Assembly: GCA_947500275.1 (NCBI GenBank)
Contig: CANMSW010000003.1
Span: forward strand, 1 to 30,767
Source: Bacteriovoracaceae bacterium
GTDB lineage: Bacteria > Bdellovibrionota > UBA1018
Reading direction: 5' to 3'
DNA length: 30,767 nt
Shown: one piece after another, positions 1 through 7,923 of the stretch
Layout of the letters: every line of letters starts with the position of its first letter
Numbering within the stretch: the first letter of the stretch is position 1
Translations under genes and position numbers: made by a program
Notes under the pieces: model-generated
The model's database searches: none
Told to the model about the DNA's origin: nothing
Seen by the model: the letters and a program-made list of their open reading frames with translations, nothing else

Positions 1-199
1 CAATTCGATCATCCGAATGGCGACACCAGCCGTACACCTGAACTGCGCCACGCCGTTTTGATGAGTCAAACAGCCTCGATGCAAAAGAGAAGCTCTTTGA
101 TCCTTCTGCGATCAGTCCTTCACACCGAAGGACTGCCATCTGCACATCCTCCCCCGAGGTGCTCGGGAGAGGCGCAGTTGCTTGAGGGTTCAAAACCAT
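1..199 (-). CDS. crtB: phytoene synthase, N-terminal part (cut by window edge)
   Basis: Condenses two geranylgeranyl diphosphates to phytoene, the first committed carotenoid step. I translated the minus strand from the ATG at 199-197 and it stays open for 66 codons to the window edge. Residues 34-44 (SKSFSFASRLF) and 56-66 (YGWCRHSDDRI) match the N-terminal block of bacterial phytoene synthases, where SKSF..A..LF is followed by YAWCRxxDD and the first Asp-rich motif; that motif is interrupted by the edge. The start lies 11 bases after the crtI stop, and the stop codon itself runs into an AAGGGGG ribosome site six bases before the ATG. The gene is therefore the fourth member of crtY-crtE-crtI-crtB. 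An internal ATG at 139 is possible but has no ribosome site. The C-terminal three quarters are not in the window. Confidence 0.9.
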   Translation of the reverse strand, partial: MVLNPQATAPLPSTSGEDVQMAVLRCEGLIAEGSKSFSFASRLFDSSKRRGAVQVYGWCRHSDDRI

Positions 200-210
200 G
201 CGCAGCCCCC

Positions 211-1812
211 TTAGGCGTGGGCGGGTGCGTTTGAAGACTTCAGTTCCGTACCCGCGAGCTCCGACTTACGAATACGTCCCTCGGCTAGATCCTCGATGAC
301 CACCGAAGCAGTCGCTTTTGCAGAGTTCACAACTCCTGGCACGCCTGCGCCTGGATGGGTTCCGGCGCCCACGAAATAGAGTCCAGCAATGTTCGGATCC
401 CGGTTGGCAATTCGGAAGTAAGCGCTCTGCTGCAGAACGGGCTCTAAAGAAAACGCCGCACCCAAGGGGGCATTCAACTCCGATTTGAAGTCTTCAGGAG
501 TGAAAATCCGCTGAGTGACAATTTCCTTCTTCAGGCCGGGAACGTATTTTTCGTCCAAGTAGTCGATAATTTTCTCGGCGTACTTTGGCCCCACAGTTTG
601 CCAGTCGATTTTCTTCCCTTTCCCTAAATGGGGGACCGGCGAAAGAACGTAAAAACATTCGCCGCCTTCAGGCGCAAGCGACGGATCAGTCCGTGTCGGA
701 GCATGCAAGTAGAGCGAGAAATCATCCGCGAGGACCCCTTTATCAAAGATATCGGACAACAACTCTTTGTAACGCGGCCCGAATAAAACACTGTGGTGCG
801 CTAGATGTGGAAATTGTTTTTTAGTTCCGAAGTAAATCAGGAACAAGGACATCGACCAACGGGAACGATCCATCCGCTTGCGCGTCCGCTCCACTTTCGG
901 CTCCTTCTTCAGAAGATCCCGGTAAGTATGGTGCACGTCGGAGTTACAAACGACTAAATCAAACGCTTCGGTTTTACCGTCGCGTTTCATTCGCACTCCT
1001 TGAGCGCGGCCATCCACGGTCACAATCTCGTCGATCTCGGCGTTCAAGACCATCTTGCCGCCTAAATCCTCGAGAAGCTTCACCATCCCCTGAATTAGGG
1101 CACCGGTGCCCCAGCGAGGAAACCAAACGCCCCAGTTTCGCTCCAAATAATGAATCAGGGTGTAAATCGAAGAAGTCGTGAACGGGTTCCCCCCGACGAG
1201 CAGCGAATGAAAACTGAACGCCTGCCGGAGTTGGGGGTCTTTGATATAACTCTTGATGATACTATAAACACTGCGATGAGCTTGAAGGCGAACCAACTGA
1301 GGCGCTACCCGAATCATGCTCCAAAAACTCAAGAACGGTACGTGAACAAGCTTGGTATAACCTTCATTGAAAACTTCTTTCGAATACTCGAGGAATCTCC
1401 GATACCCCTCGGCATCGGCAGGATTCTTTTTCCGAATCTGAGAAAGAGTCCCTTCCAGGTCCTGATCGTAGTCAAAAGTGTATCCGTCTTCCCACATCAA
1501 GCGGTAAAACGGCCCGACTTTCATCAGCTCCACGTAATCAGACAGCTTACGTCCTGAAAGCTCATAGAGCTCTTCCAAACAGGTCGGTGCCGTAATGACA
1601 GTCGGCCCTGCATCAAACGTAAAACCCTTGTCCTTAAAAACGTAAGCACGGCCACCGGGTAGGTCTCGTTTTTCAAAGAGCGTGACTTGGAAGCCTGCTG
1701 ATTGAAGCCGGATCGCAGCACTGAGCCCGCCAAAACCGCTCCCAATCACAGCAGCCTTCATCCCGAAACCCGGCTTTTTCTCGTTTGTTTTTGACTCAGT
1801 TACTGCCGCCAT
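211..1812 (-). CDS. crtI: phytoene desaturase (CrtI type)
   Basis: FAD-dependent desaturase that converts phytoene stepwise towards lycopene, probably membrane associated. The 533-aa length is slightly above the usual ~500. The dinucleotide-binding fold is clear: AVIGSGFGGLSAA at residues 21-33, with the ribose-binding acidic residue E47 and LPGGRA just after. The C-terminal CrtI signature LYFVGAGTHPGAGVPGV lies at about 478-494. The ATG at 1812 is preceded by GGAGAAG with six bases of spacing. It overlaps the 3' end of crtE by 17 bases, so translation is probably coupled. The next Met (residue 18, just before the FAD fold) would lose this ribosome site. The number of desaturation steps cannot be read from sequence, but the crtY next door implies that lycopene is made. 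Confidence 0.95.
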   Translation of the reverse strand: MAAVTESKTNEKKPGFGMKAAVIGSGFGGLSAAIRLQSAGFQVTLFEKRDLPGGRAYVFKDKGFTFDAGPTVITAPTCLEELYELSGRKLSDYVELMKVGPFYRLMWEDGYTFDYDQDLEGTLSQIRKKNPADAEGYRRFLEYSKEVFNEGYTKLVHVPFLSFWSMIRVAPQLVRLQAHRSVYSIIKSYIKDPQLRQAFSFHSLLVGGNPFTTSSIYTLIHYLERNWGVWFPRWGTGALIQGMVKLLEDLGGKMVLNAEIDEIVTVDGRAQGVRMKRDGKTEAFDLVVCNSDVHHTYRDLLKKEPKVERTRKRMDRSRWSMSLFLIYFGTKKQFPHLAHHSVLFGPRYKELLSDIFDKGVLADDFSLYLHAPTRTDPSLAPEGGECFYVLSPVPHLGKGKKIDWQTVGPKYAEKIIDYLDEKYVPGLKKEIVTQRIFTPEDFKSELNAPLGAAFSLEPVLQQSAYFRIANRDPNIAGLYFVGAGTHPGAGVPGVVNSAKATASVVIEDLAEGRIRKSELAGTELKSSNAPAHA

Positions 1813-2929
1813 AAGACTTCTCCAGTTTTTTTGCGAATTGACTAATCTTTTCCAAAGTTCGGAGCTGCGCCTTTGAACTTACTCCCTCGGCGTTTTTCCA
1901 GCCCCCTTCAACTCCCGAAATCACTTCATTCAAGAAGTCCGAAGCACTCGCGCGAGCCGCTTGAATCAAGCCGTGCTCTCGAGCCCAAGTTTCCAACCCC
2001 TCTTCATCCGGTAGCGCTCGTACCGATCTCACGAAGTCGCGGTAATCCTCATCGGTTCGACTCACATGGGCCGCAGCCGCCCAAAGCCAAGAAGGGCGCT
2101 TCAACTTCAGGTCCTCTAAACGCTTCACAGCATCAGGACCCAGCATGGCCCGGTCCCCATCGCCGGCAAAATTACCCACGTCATCGAACATTTGAAGAGC
2201 TGTGCCCAACGCGAAGCCCAAATGACTGAGCCGGTCCATCACTGCCGGTGAGGCGCGTCCGACACGCGCTCCCAGTTGTAAGGCGAGCGCCATGAGGGCT
2301 CCACTTTTCAACTCCATCGATGAGAGACAAACCGCGCGGACGCTCGCGCGGGGCACGGTGTCCATCGAAGTACCCACGTCGATTGCCTGCCCAAAGTGCG
2401 CGCGAATTAAGACTTCGTGACAGAGGCGGTAAATTTCAAGCTCGAGCCCCGGATCAGTGGCCGTGACCTCGCGAACTTTCCACATGGGCCAAAAATAAAG
2501 CCAGTTTCCCGCATTCAAAGCGATCGGAAGCCCGTACTTCCGATGCAGAGAAGGCTCCCCGCGGCGGACCAAGCTTTCATCCTCGATATCATCGACCACC
2601 AACGAAGCAGCGTGCAGCAGCTCTAAGACCTGACTACAAAGTGCCAGGCGCTTCTGATCGGAGCCTAAATCGAAAGTTTCCTGTGAAACGTTGTGCGCGT
2701 CGGAAAGGTGATATCCCCATTCCACCAGCTGCCCGCGAAACCCTTTTGAAGGGCGCGCCATGAGATCTGCAATCGGGTCACGCAGAACTTGAGCAATCCG
2801 GCGCGACACACCCGATGCATCGGAGACCATTTTCGCGTTCCCGCGCGTTTCATCTCGTGAACTCGGCCCAAGGAGATCGGCAATTTCCTGATCGGAAGGA
2901 AGTAAAGGAGAGATCGAACTTGGAATCAC
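1796..2929 (-). CDS. crtE: geranylgeranyl diphosphate synthase-like polyprenyl synthetase
   Basis: Isoprenyl diphosphate synthase expected to supply GGPP for CrtB. The first Asp-rich motif is seen as VVDDIEDESLVRRG (DDIED, residues 113-117), followed by the usual lysine/arginine-rich patch. The GQ motif is at 180-181. The second Asp-rich region reads QMFDDVGNF (249-253), so its last Asp is replaced by Asn, which is unusual. With 377 aa it is longer than typical bacterial CrtE (~300), with about 45 extra residues at the N-terminus. The start is GTG at 2929, whose bases form a GTGA overlap with the crtY stop. No ATG nearby gives the full fold. Its 3' end overlaps crtI by 17 bases. The exact chain length of the product is inferred from the operon only. 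Confidence 0.9.
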   Translation of the reverse strand: MIPSSISPLLPSDQEIADLLGPSSRDETRGNAKMVSDASGVSRRIAQVLRDPIADLMARPSKGFRGQLVEWGYHLSDAHNVSQETFDLGSDQKRLALCSQVLELLHAASLVVDDIEDESLVRRGEPSLHRKYGLPIALNAGNWLYFWPMWKVREVTATDPGLELEIYRLCHEVLIRAHFGQAIDVGTSMDTVPRASVRAVCLSSMELKSGALMALALQLGARVGRASPAVMDRLSHLGFALGTALQMFDDVGNFAGDGDRAMLGPDAVKRLEDLKLKRPSWLWAAAAHVSRTDEDYRDFVRSVRALPDEEGLETWAREHGLIQAARASASDFLNEVISGVEGGWKNAEGVSSKAQLRTLEKISQFAKKLEKSYGGSN

Positions 2930-4221
2930 ACCGAACCCCGCTTCTCAGAAAGCCTTGCTGGACTCTCACGCGCAATCAGCGCCTTGACTGGCTCATGGGC
3001 CATGGGAGTGAGAGACTCCAGGATACAAAAAAAGGCTCTCAAAATTGGAACACCGGGGGCGCGTCCGAAGAGGAGGCGAACCCGATCGCTGCGCCGAAGA
3101 GCCCCACGATAAAACCGCTCGATCAAGCCTTGTTCGAAGGAGTAAAACCGACGAAGGACTTTCCAGCGCCGCACAGGAGTTGGTGCTCGAAAAAGCATCC
3201 GATTCAGTAGCAGGAAAAAGCCATCACCCGCGGACTCTTTCTGATGCAGATCAATGAGCTGATTCGTGACTGTGGTCACTTCCCACTTCGTACAGTTCTC
3301 CACGAGCGCGTCGATCGATCGGAGTGTTCGTGGAAGACTGTAACCGGTCACAGGATGCACGAAGCCGCCCCGCGCTCCAATCGCTGGGGGCTCGGCTACC
3401 CCTGGAGATCGAATCAAAGCTTCTCGAAACAACGGAATGGGTAAAACTCCCTTTTCGCGCCGCTCAATTTCTTCGACCCGCCATCCTTTTGATTCGATAT
3501 AACTCCGCAAGGCCGCTTCTTCGTCTTCTTCAACCAGACTCGGCGAATCACTGTAGCGCGTGTCTTCGATCAGAACTCTGCGGTTATCCCACGGGAGCAA
3601 ATAAAAGAACCGGTACCCGTCCGACTGCGAGCAAGTCGCGTCCATGATCACCGGATGCTTCAAACCATGGTGTTCCGAGAGACGGACATCCCAACCCGTA
3701 AACTTTTGAAATGCGCACTTGGTTTCATCTGTGGGCAACCAGCCTCGCGCATCGATCACGCACGAAGCTTCCAGACGGGTGCCGTCTTTCAAAACCACTT
3801 CATCGCGCATCACTTCGCGAATGGGGCAACTGACCAAAATCGACTGACCCAAACGTGCTCGAATCAGGGTATCGAACCGAGACGAGCTAATCGAATGATA
3901 TCCACCCTCGATCGTCCGCTCGAAATCAGGAAATTGAACCGTGACCCGCGGCCAACTCTTCTTCACGAAGGGCTTAAGCCAGGCTACTTGCTCGGGATCC
4001 AAGTCCGACGAATGAAAAGACCAAGTGTGCTCCCCCCCAAGGGTGGGGGCCTTCTCGAGAAGAAGGACTCTGAGATCCGGGCGTTTCTCTCGAAGCTTCA
4101 GTGCGAGGAGACCACCTGCCAGTCCGCCCCCTACAATGAGCAGATCCCAACGGCGCTGAGCGAACTCAGCGTATTGGGACGATTCCGGACTTTTACTTCG
4201 GAAATCGCGCAGATTTCTCAT
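2926..4221 (-). CDS. crtY: lycopene beta-cyclase (CrtY type)
   Basis: Forms beta-ionone rings on lycopene, giving gamma- or beta-carotene. The FAD/NAD fold DLLIVGGGLAGGLLALKL lies at residues 26-43. It is followed by LLLEKAPTLGGEHTWSFH, a hallmark of CrtY-family cyclases, and further on by GVLPIPL and VTGYSLPRTLR, also typical of the family. The length, 431 aa, is some 40 residues above the usual CrtY, partly a 25-residue N-terminal lead. The ATG at 4221 follows GGAAGG. It is the first gene of the crt operon and overlaps crtE by four bases (GTGA). The 107-bp gap before it contains repeated elements that could be its control region. Linear (CrtY) rather than heterodimeric (CrtYc/Yd) architecture is clear from the length. 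Confidence 0.93.
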   Translation of the reverse strand: MRNLRDFRSKSPESSQYAEFAQRRWDLLIVGGGLAGGLLALKLREKRPDLRVLLLEKAPTLGGEHTWSFHSSDLDPEQVAWLKPFVKKSWPRVTVQFPDFERTIEGGYHSISSSRFDTLIRARLGQSILVSCPIREVMRDEVVLKDGTRLEASCVIDARGWLPTDETKCAFQKFTGWDVRLSEHHGLKHPVIMDATCSQSDGYRFFYLLPWDNRRVLIEDTRYSDSPSLVEEDEEAALRSYIESKGWRVEEIERREKGVLPIPLFREALIRSPGVAEPPAIGARGGFVHPVTGYSLPRTLRSIDALVENCTKWEVTTVTNQLIDLHQKESAGDGFFLLLNRMLFRAPTPVRRWKVLRRFYSFEQGLIERFYRGALRRSDRVRLLFGRAPGVPILRAFFCILESLTPMAHEPVKALIARESPARLSEKRGSV

Positions 4222-4259
4222 GCCATTACTTTCCTTCCGAGCTGATCAGCACGGCTAAG

Positions 4260-4289
4260 TGAACAGATGGTTCAAACTATTCAAAACTA
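4260..4289. promoter_or_regulatory. repeat cluster upstream of the crt operon, possible operator
   Basis: In the 107-bp gap before crtY there is an inverted repeat TGAAC-N5-GTTCA (4260-4274). It overlaps a tandem pair, TTCAAACTA (4271-4279) and TTCAAAACTA (4280-4289). On the coding (minus) strand a TTGACC lies just upstream, but I see no good -10 at the right distance. Position and symmetry suggest regulator binding; no known regulator motif matches. Confidence 0.35.
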
Positions 4290-4328
4290 TCCAAGGGTCA
4301 ACCCAAAACCCCCACATCCCACAAAAAC

Positions 4329-5309
4329 TCAACCCGAGCGCACGCCTACTTTCCCACGCACACTGACCAATGACTCCACTGTACTCACGGAAGGCGAGAA
4401 ACCGAAGTCCCGTCGAAACGTAGCGTCCTTCACGATGACCGGATAGCGAAAGTAGTCGATCAAGTGCTTGGGGATTCGCGAGAGGGGGGAAAGCGCGCCC
4501 AGAATCGGATAGGCCAGAACATGAGGCACGGGAATGATTGTTCCCCCGGAAAGCTCAATCGCTTTTGACCAAGGAACAATCCCCTCACCTGCCACGTTGT
4601 AGACTCCACTTTTTGAAGAATCGAGGGCGAGCCTTAAAGCCCGAGCGACATCATTCTCGTGGATGAATTGCAGCATGGGATCGTAGCCCAAAAGCTTAGG
4701 AACGTAATCCCCGCGAAGCAACTGCGAGATTTCGTTGCGAATCCTGGAGCCCACCACATTCGCAGGACGCAAAATCACGGTAGAAACTTCCGGATACTGC
4801 AAAGAAAAAGTCCGCGCGTAATTATCGAGTTCAATGGCATCGGAAAGTTCTGGGAAAATCTGACTCGCACGCAGCGGCTCATCTTCCTTCAAGTGCAAGT
4901 GATTGTGCTGATGTGCCCCGTAAACGTGAAAGGTGCTAAAAACAACCACACGCTTCACGCCGTACTTTCGGACGAGCATGAGCAGGTTCCGAGTTCCAAG
5001 AACGTTCACATTGTAGCGCGCGCTCCGACTGATTCGGGCCGTCGCTGCGACACGCCCCAAGTGAAGCACTGCCGAAAACGAGTAGCGCCGAAAGAGATCG
5101 GCCATTTTCCGGTGCGTGTAATCGATCGTGTGAAAGGGGCCCGGAAAGTTTCGTCCGTAGGGCATGGCCCGCGGATCGACGCCCACCAAGCGAAAATCCT
5201 CCGAGAGCTGATCGCTGAGGATGCTTGCCAAACCACCGGCCGCGCCGGTTACCAGAATCGTGGAACCGCGCTCGAGGGAAGGCTCCGGTCCTTGGAGTTC
5301 AACGGCCAT
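4329..5309 (-). CDS. extended SDR family NAD-dependent epimerase/dehydratase-like protein
   Basis: Rossmann-fold protein of the extended short-chain dehydrogenase family; the substrate is unknown. ILVTGAAGGLAS at about residues 18-29 is the TGxxGxxG-type nucleotide site. The strand-4 to strand-5 region reads VVVFSTFHVYGAHQ, as in UDP-sugar epimerase relatives. The expected YxxxK appears as YARTF, so the catalytic lysine is missing and the enzyme may be altered or inactive. I chose the ATG at 5309 (326 aa), preceded by a GGGGG stretch; it overlaps the acyltransferase stop by 11 bases. A longer frame up to 5414 would bury 35 residues inside the neighbouring gene and begins without family similarity. 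It is the third gene of a cyclophilin-acyltransferase-SDR run. Confidence 0.8.
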   Translation of the reverse strand: MAVELQGPEPSLERGSTILVTGAAGGLASILSDQLSEDFRLVGVDPRAMPYGRNFPGPFHTIDYTHRKMADLFRRYSFSAVLHLGRVAATARISRSARYNVNVLGTRNLLMLVRKYGVKRVVVFSTFHVYGAHQHNHLHLKEDEPLRASQIFPELSDAIELDNYARTFSLQYPEVSTVILRPANVVGSRIRNEISQLLRGDYVPKLLGYDPMLQFIHENDVARALRLALDSSKSGVYNVAGEGIVPWSKAIELSGGTIIPVPHVLAYPILGALSPLSRIPKHLIDYFRYPVIVKDATFRRDFGFSPSVSTVESLVSVRGKVGVRSG

Positions 5310-6225
5310 TGGGCCCCCCGAGCCGATCCGCCGCAGAAGACTCGTCGCGATCGCGAGCTGAACCTGAAAAAATATTTTTTCCGCGCAAACGCAATCCTTC
5401 TTGGATCTCGGCATTCAGGGCTGTTTTCACTTGCCCCACCATTTCGTCGATCACCGAGTCCGGTGCATCCGGATCGCCTTCGAAACGAATGGGGTGACCA
5501 AAACGCAAAGTCACTTTCGCAGGCAGCGGCAGCGCACCTGCCGCACCAAGAGCCGGAAAAAAAGGCGTCACTGGCACATAGGGAACTTTCAGAAATCGAG
5601 CGAGGCGCTTTAAATGAAAAAGCGCCGGGTACATCTCCTCGCAGCCAATGATTCCCACAGGAACAATCGGAGTTCCCGTCTCCAAAGCGAGACGAACGAA
5701 GCCTGTTCCGAAGCGCTGGAGCTGATATCTTTTGGACCAGGGCTTACCACTGCCGCGCGTCCCTTCTGGAAAAACAACCACGCTCTGATCACGCTCCAGC
5801 AAATCGCGGCAGTTGTGAATGTCGCCGACCATTTGCCCACAGCGCATGAAAAGCGTGCTCACAAAAGGAATCGAAGGAAACCAACGCTCAACCATCCCGC
5901 GTGGGATGCGGGAGGGCCGAGCATCTAAGAGGAGTGACATTCCCAGCAAGACCCCATCAAAAGGGAGCTGGCCCCCGTGATTTGCAATGACGAGCACCCG
6001 CCCTTCCGGCAGACGATCAATGCCATTGGTCTCGACCCGAAAGTAGTCACGGTAAAGCCAGCGGCAGGCGCCAAGGGCCGCCTGCAAGGTCATCGGATCG
6101 AGCCCCCAATCATCAATACCGGCTGAGTTCAACTCCGCCGGAGCATGCTGAACGCGATGTCGCTCGTCGGGAGCAAGACCCCGCTCAATGAGGAATTGCT
6201 TGAGTCGATCCGAGACTCCACTCAC
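5299..6225 (-). CDS. lysophospholipid/glycerol acyltransferase-like protein (PlsC-related)
   Basis: Acyltransferase of the LPLAT superfamily, expected at the inner membrane with a glycerolipid or related acceptor. The catalytic block is NHGGQLPFD (residues 82-90), with six residues between His and Asp rather than the four of classical PlsC. This longer spacing fits the MGAT-like LPLAT branch. FPEGTRG at 152-158 is the glycerol-phosphate binding block. I place the start at GTG 6225, where the bases GTGA overlap the stop of the upstream cyclophilin. This gives 308 aa. The frame continues upstream to 6360, but those residues read through the cyclophilin coding sequence and resemble nothing. Coupling to both neighbours is likely. 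Exact acceptor specificity cannot be inferred. Confidence 0.83.
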   Translation of the reverse strand: MSGVSDRLKQFLIERGLAPDERHRVQHAPAELNSAGIDDWGLDPMTLQAALGACRWLYRDYFRVETNGIDRLPEGRVLVIANHGGQLPFDGVLLGMSLLLDARPSRIPRGMVERWFPSIPFVSTLFMRCGQMVGDIHNCRDLLERDQSVVVFPEGTRGSGKPWSKRYQLQRFGTGFVRLALETGTPIVPVGIIGCEEMYPALFHLKRLARFLKVPYVPVTPFFPALGAAGALPLPAKVTLRFGHPIRFEGDPDAPDSVIDEMVGQVKTALNAEIQEGLRLRGKNIFSGSARDRDESSAADRLGGPNGR

Positions 6226-6848
6226 TGGACAGTGACCTTGATGATCTTGATTTCCTGCAAGGGGCGATCTCGCGCATCCCGTGGGGAGGTTGCAATCGTG
6301 TTCACAACATCCATCCCAGAGGTGACTTCGCCAAAAATGGTGTGACGACCGTTCAACCAAGGGGTCGGAGCCACCGTGATAAAAAACTGAGATCCGTTGG
6401 TGTTCGGTCCGGAATTCGCCATCGCCAGAACGCCAGCCTTTGCGAAACTATCCGTCGGCTCTGTTTCATCTTCAAAACGATAACCGGGCCCGCCGGTTCC
6501 ATTCCCAGCCGGATCCCCGCCCTGAATCATAAAGTCAGGAATCACCCGATGAAAGACCGTCCCAGCATAGAGGGACTTCCCTTTGACTTCTTTTCCGTCG
6601 ACCGGACTCGTCCAAGTTTTTTTTCCCGTCGCCAATCCTGCAAAGTTTTCTACTGTCTTCGGAGTCCGATCCGCGAACAGCTTCACTTTAATTTTTCCCG
6701 ACGTTGTTTCGATGACTGCGGTCGTCGGGAGCTTCGCAGCGAAACTCGACGAAGGCGCAACCCAGACACACAGAGCCAGAGCAGCCCATGCGCCCAAATG
6801 AAAGAATTGAGTACCAAAAGTCATTCGTTGACGTGTTTGAGAGTTCAT
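6222..6848 (-). CDS. exported peptidyl-prolyl cis-trans isomerase, cyclophilin type
   Basis: Cyclophilin-type prolyl isomerase that acts on proteins outside the cytoplasm. The ATG at 6848 gives 208 aa with an N-terminal export signal whose hydrophobic stretch (about 18-31) ends at FAA-K near residue 38. The catalytic block FHRVIPDFMIQGGDP sits at 99-113, followed by the GPNTNGSQFFI block at 147-157 and WLNGRH at 164-169. These carry the Arg, Phe, Gln, Asn and His of the active site. A second ATG at 6824 also keeps the signal peptide; neither has a strong ribosome site. It is probably the first gene of the minus-strand run and lies divergent from the oxygenase gene, with the control region for both between 6849 and 7047. 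Confidence 0.88.
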   Translation of the reverse strand: MNSQTRQRMTFGTQFFHLGAWAALALCVWVAPSSSFAAKLPTTAVIETTSGKIKVKLFADRTPKTVENFAGLATGKKTWTSPVDGKEVKGKSLYAGTVFHRVIPDFMIQGGDPAGNGTGGPGYRFEDETEPTDSFAKAGVLAMANSGPNTNGSQFFITVAPTPWLNGRHTIFGEVTSGMDVVNTIATSPRDARDRPLQEIKIIKVTVQ

Positions 6849-7047
6849 GTCGGGCAGTTTAAGAGAAACACTGCAATTCACAAGGGCTGAATTCCAGATC
6901 CGGGGCAGAATTAAGCCAAAAGTCGACTCACCTACCCCTACTCGGAAAATCATAAAAACACGTTAAAAACGGGCGCAATTCAGTTAGATTTTCCCTTGTA
7001 TATCCTCACCAGAGAGAGCTAGCCTAGTTTCCACAAGGAGATCCCCC

Positions 7048-7923
7048 ATGCCTCGCCCACCCGTTCAGATTCGCACGGTCAGCTGCAAGAGTTCCACGGC
7101 CTCGTTGGAGTTCACCCAGTCGATTCTAGAAAGTGGTTTTGCGGTCGTGAGCGACCATCCCATCCCCTTCAAGCTCATCACAGACTCCTTTGACGAATGG
7201 GCCCGATTCTTCTCGTCGGAAGAAAAACACCGCTACACTTTTGAGGCCGCTACCCAGGCCGGCTATTTCCCTTTCAGAAGCGAAAACGCGAAGGACTACT
7301 CCAAGAAGGACCTAAAAGAGTTCTTTCATTTCTACTCAACACGCAATGAACTCCCCACTGCGACTCGTGAGTTTACACCCACTCTTTACAAGCAACTTCA
7401 TGACCTGAGCAAAACCCTCTTAGGCTGGATCCAAGAGAACACGCCTGATCATGTGAGAATGCACTTCTCGGAGTCACTCACCTCGATGATCGAGGGCAGC
7501 GAGGAAACGCTTCTTCGCCCTATCCATTACCCGCCTCTCACAGGCGCGGAAGAAGAAGGCGCTGTTCGTGCGGCCGCCCACGAAGACATTAATTTGATCA
7601 CACTCCTCCCGGCTGCGACCGCTCCTGGACTTCAAGTCAAGGACCTGCAGGGGAACTGGATCGACGTTCCTTGCGACCCAGGAACAATCGTCGTGAACTC
7701 GGGTGATATGTTGAAGATGGCAAGCAGGGACTACTTCCCGTCAACGACCCACCAAGTGGTCAACCCTCCGGGAGCAGCTTCGCGCCTTCCGCGTTACTCA
7801 ATGCCGCTTTTCCTTCACCCGCGGGGCAATGTCAGACTCTCTGAAGGGCACACTGCTCGCTCGTATCTTGAAGAACGATTGAGCGAAATCGGACTGCTCA
7901 AATCGAAAGCAAATCTAACTTAG
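7048..7923 (+). CDS. 2-oxoglutarate/Fe(II)-dependent oxygenase (isopenicillin N synthase-like)
   Basis: Non-haem iron oxygenase of the IPNS/2OG family; the substrate is unknown. The iron ligands are visible as HED (H178, D180) and H235, and the 2OG-binding R-x-S as R249-Y-S251. The N-terminal half (about 10-100) resembles the DIOX_N region, with the FF.l..eeK pattern at 54-60. At 291 aa it is slightly short for the family. The start is secure: AAGGAG at 7035-7040 is seven bases before the ATG. The gene is alone on the plus strand; its 3' end overlaps that of ung on the other strand by 26 bases. Related proteins act in amino-acid, flavonoid-like or ethylene-type oxidations, so no product can be named. 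Confidence 0.85.
   Translation: MPRPPVQIRTVSCKSSTASLEFTQSILESGFAVVSDHPIPFKLITDSFDEWARFFSSEEKHRYTFEAATQAGYFPFRSENAKDYSKKDLKEFFHFYSTRNELPTATREFTPTLYKQLHDLSKTLLGWIQENTPDHVRMHFSESLTSMIEGSEETLLRPIHYPPLTGAEEEGAVRAAAHEDINLITLLPAATAPGLQVKDLQGNWIDVPCDPGTIVVNSGDMLKMASRDYFPSTTHQVVNPPGAASRLPRYSMPLFLHPRGNVRLSEGHTARSYLEERLSEIGLLKSKANLT

Noticed and set aside
113..135. CAGTCCTT/AAGGACTG hairpin as terminator of crtI
   Set aside because: It lies inside the crtB reading frame, and no T-run follows; crtI and crtB are continuous.
3655..4245. 196-codon plus-strand frame opposite crtY
   Set aside because: It is a shadow of crtY, with no ribosome site or domain.
4260..4274. LexA (SOS) box reading of GAAC...GTTC
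   Set aside because: The spacing is five bases rather than the four of the Gram-positive-type box, and the pigment operon is not an SOS target.
5310..5414. longer N-terminus for the SDR protein
   Set aside because: It would overlap the acyltransferase by 116 bp and adds sequence unlike the family; the ATG at 5309 starts just before the Rossmann strand.
4659..5651. 330-codon plus-strand frame opposite the SDR and acyltransferase genes
   Set aside because: It is antisense to two recognised genes and its translation has no family pattern.
6226..6360. longer N-terminus for the acyltransferase
   Set aside because: These codons lie within the cyclophilin gene and have no family resemblance; GTG 6225 gives a GTGA overlap.
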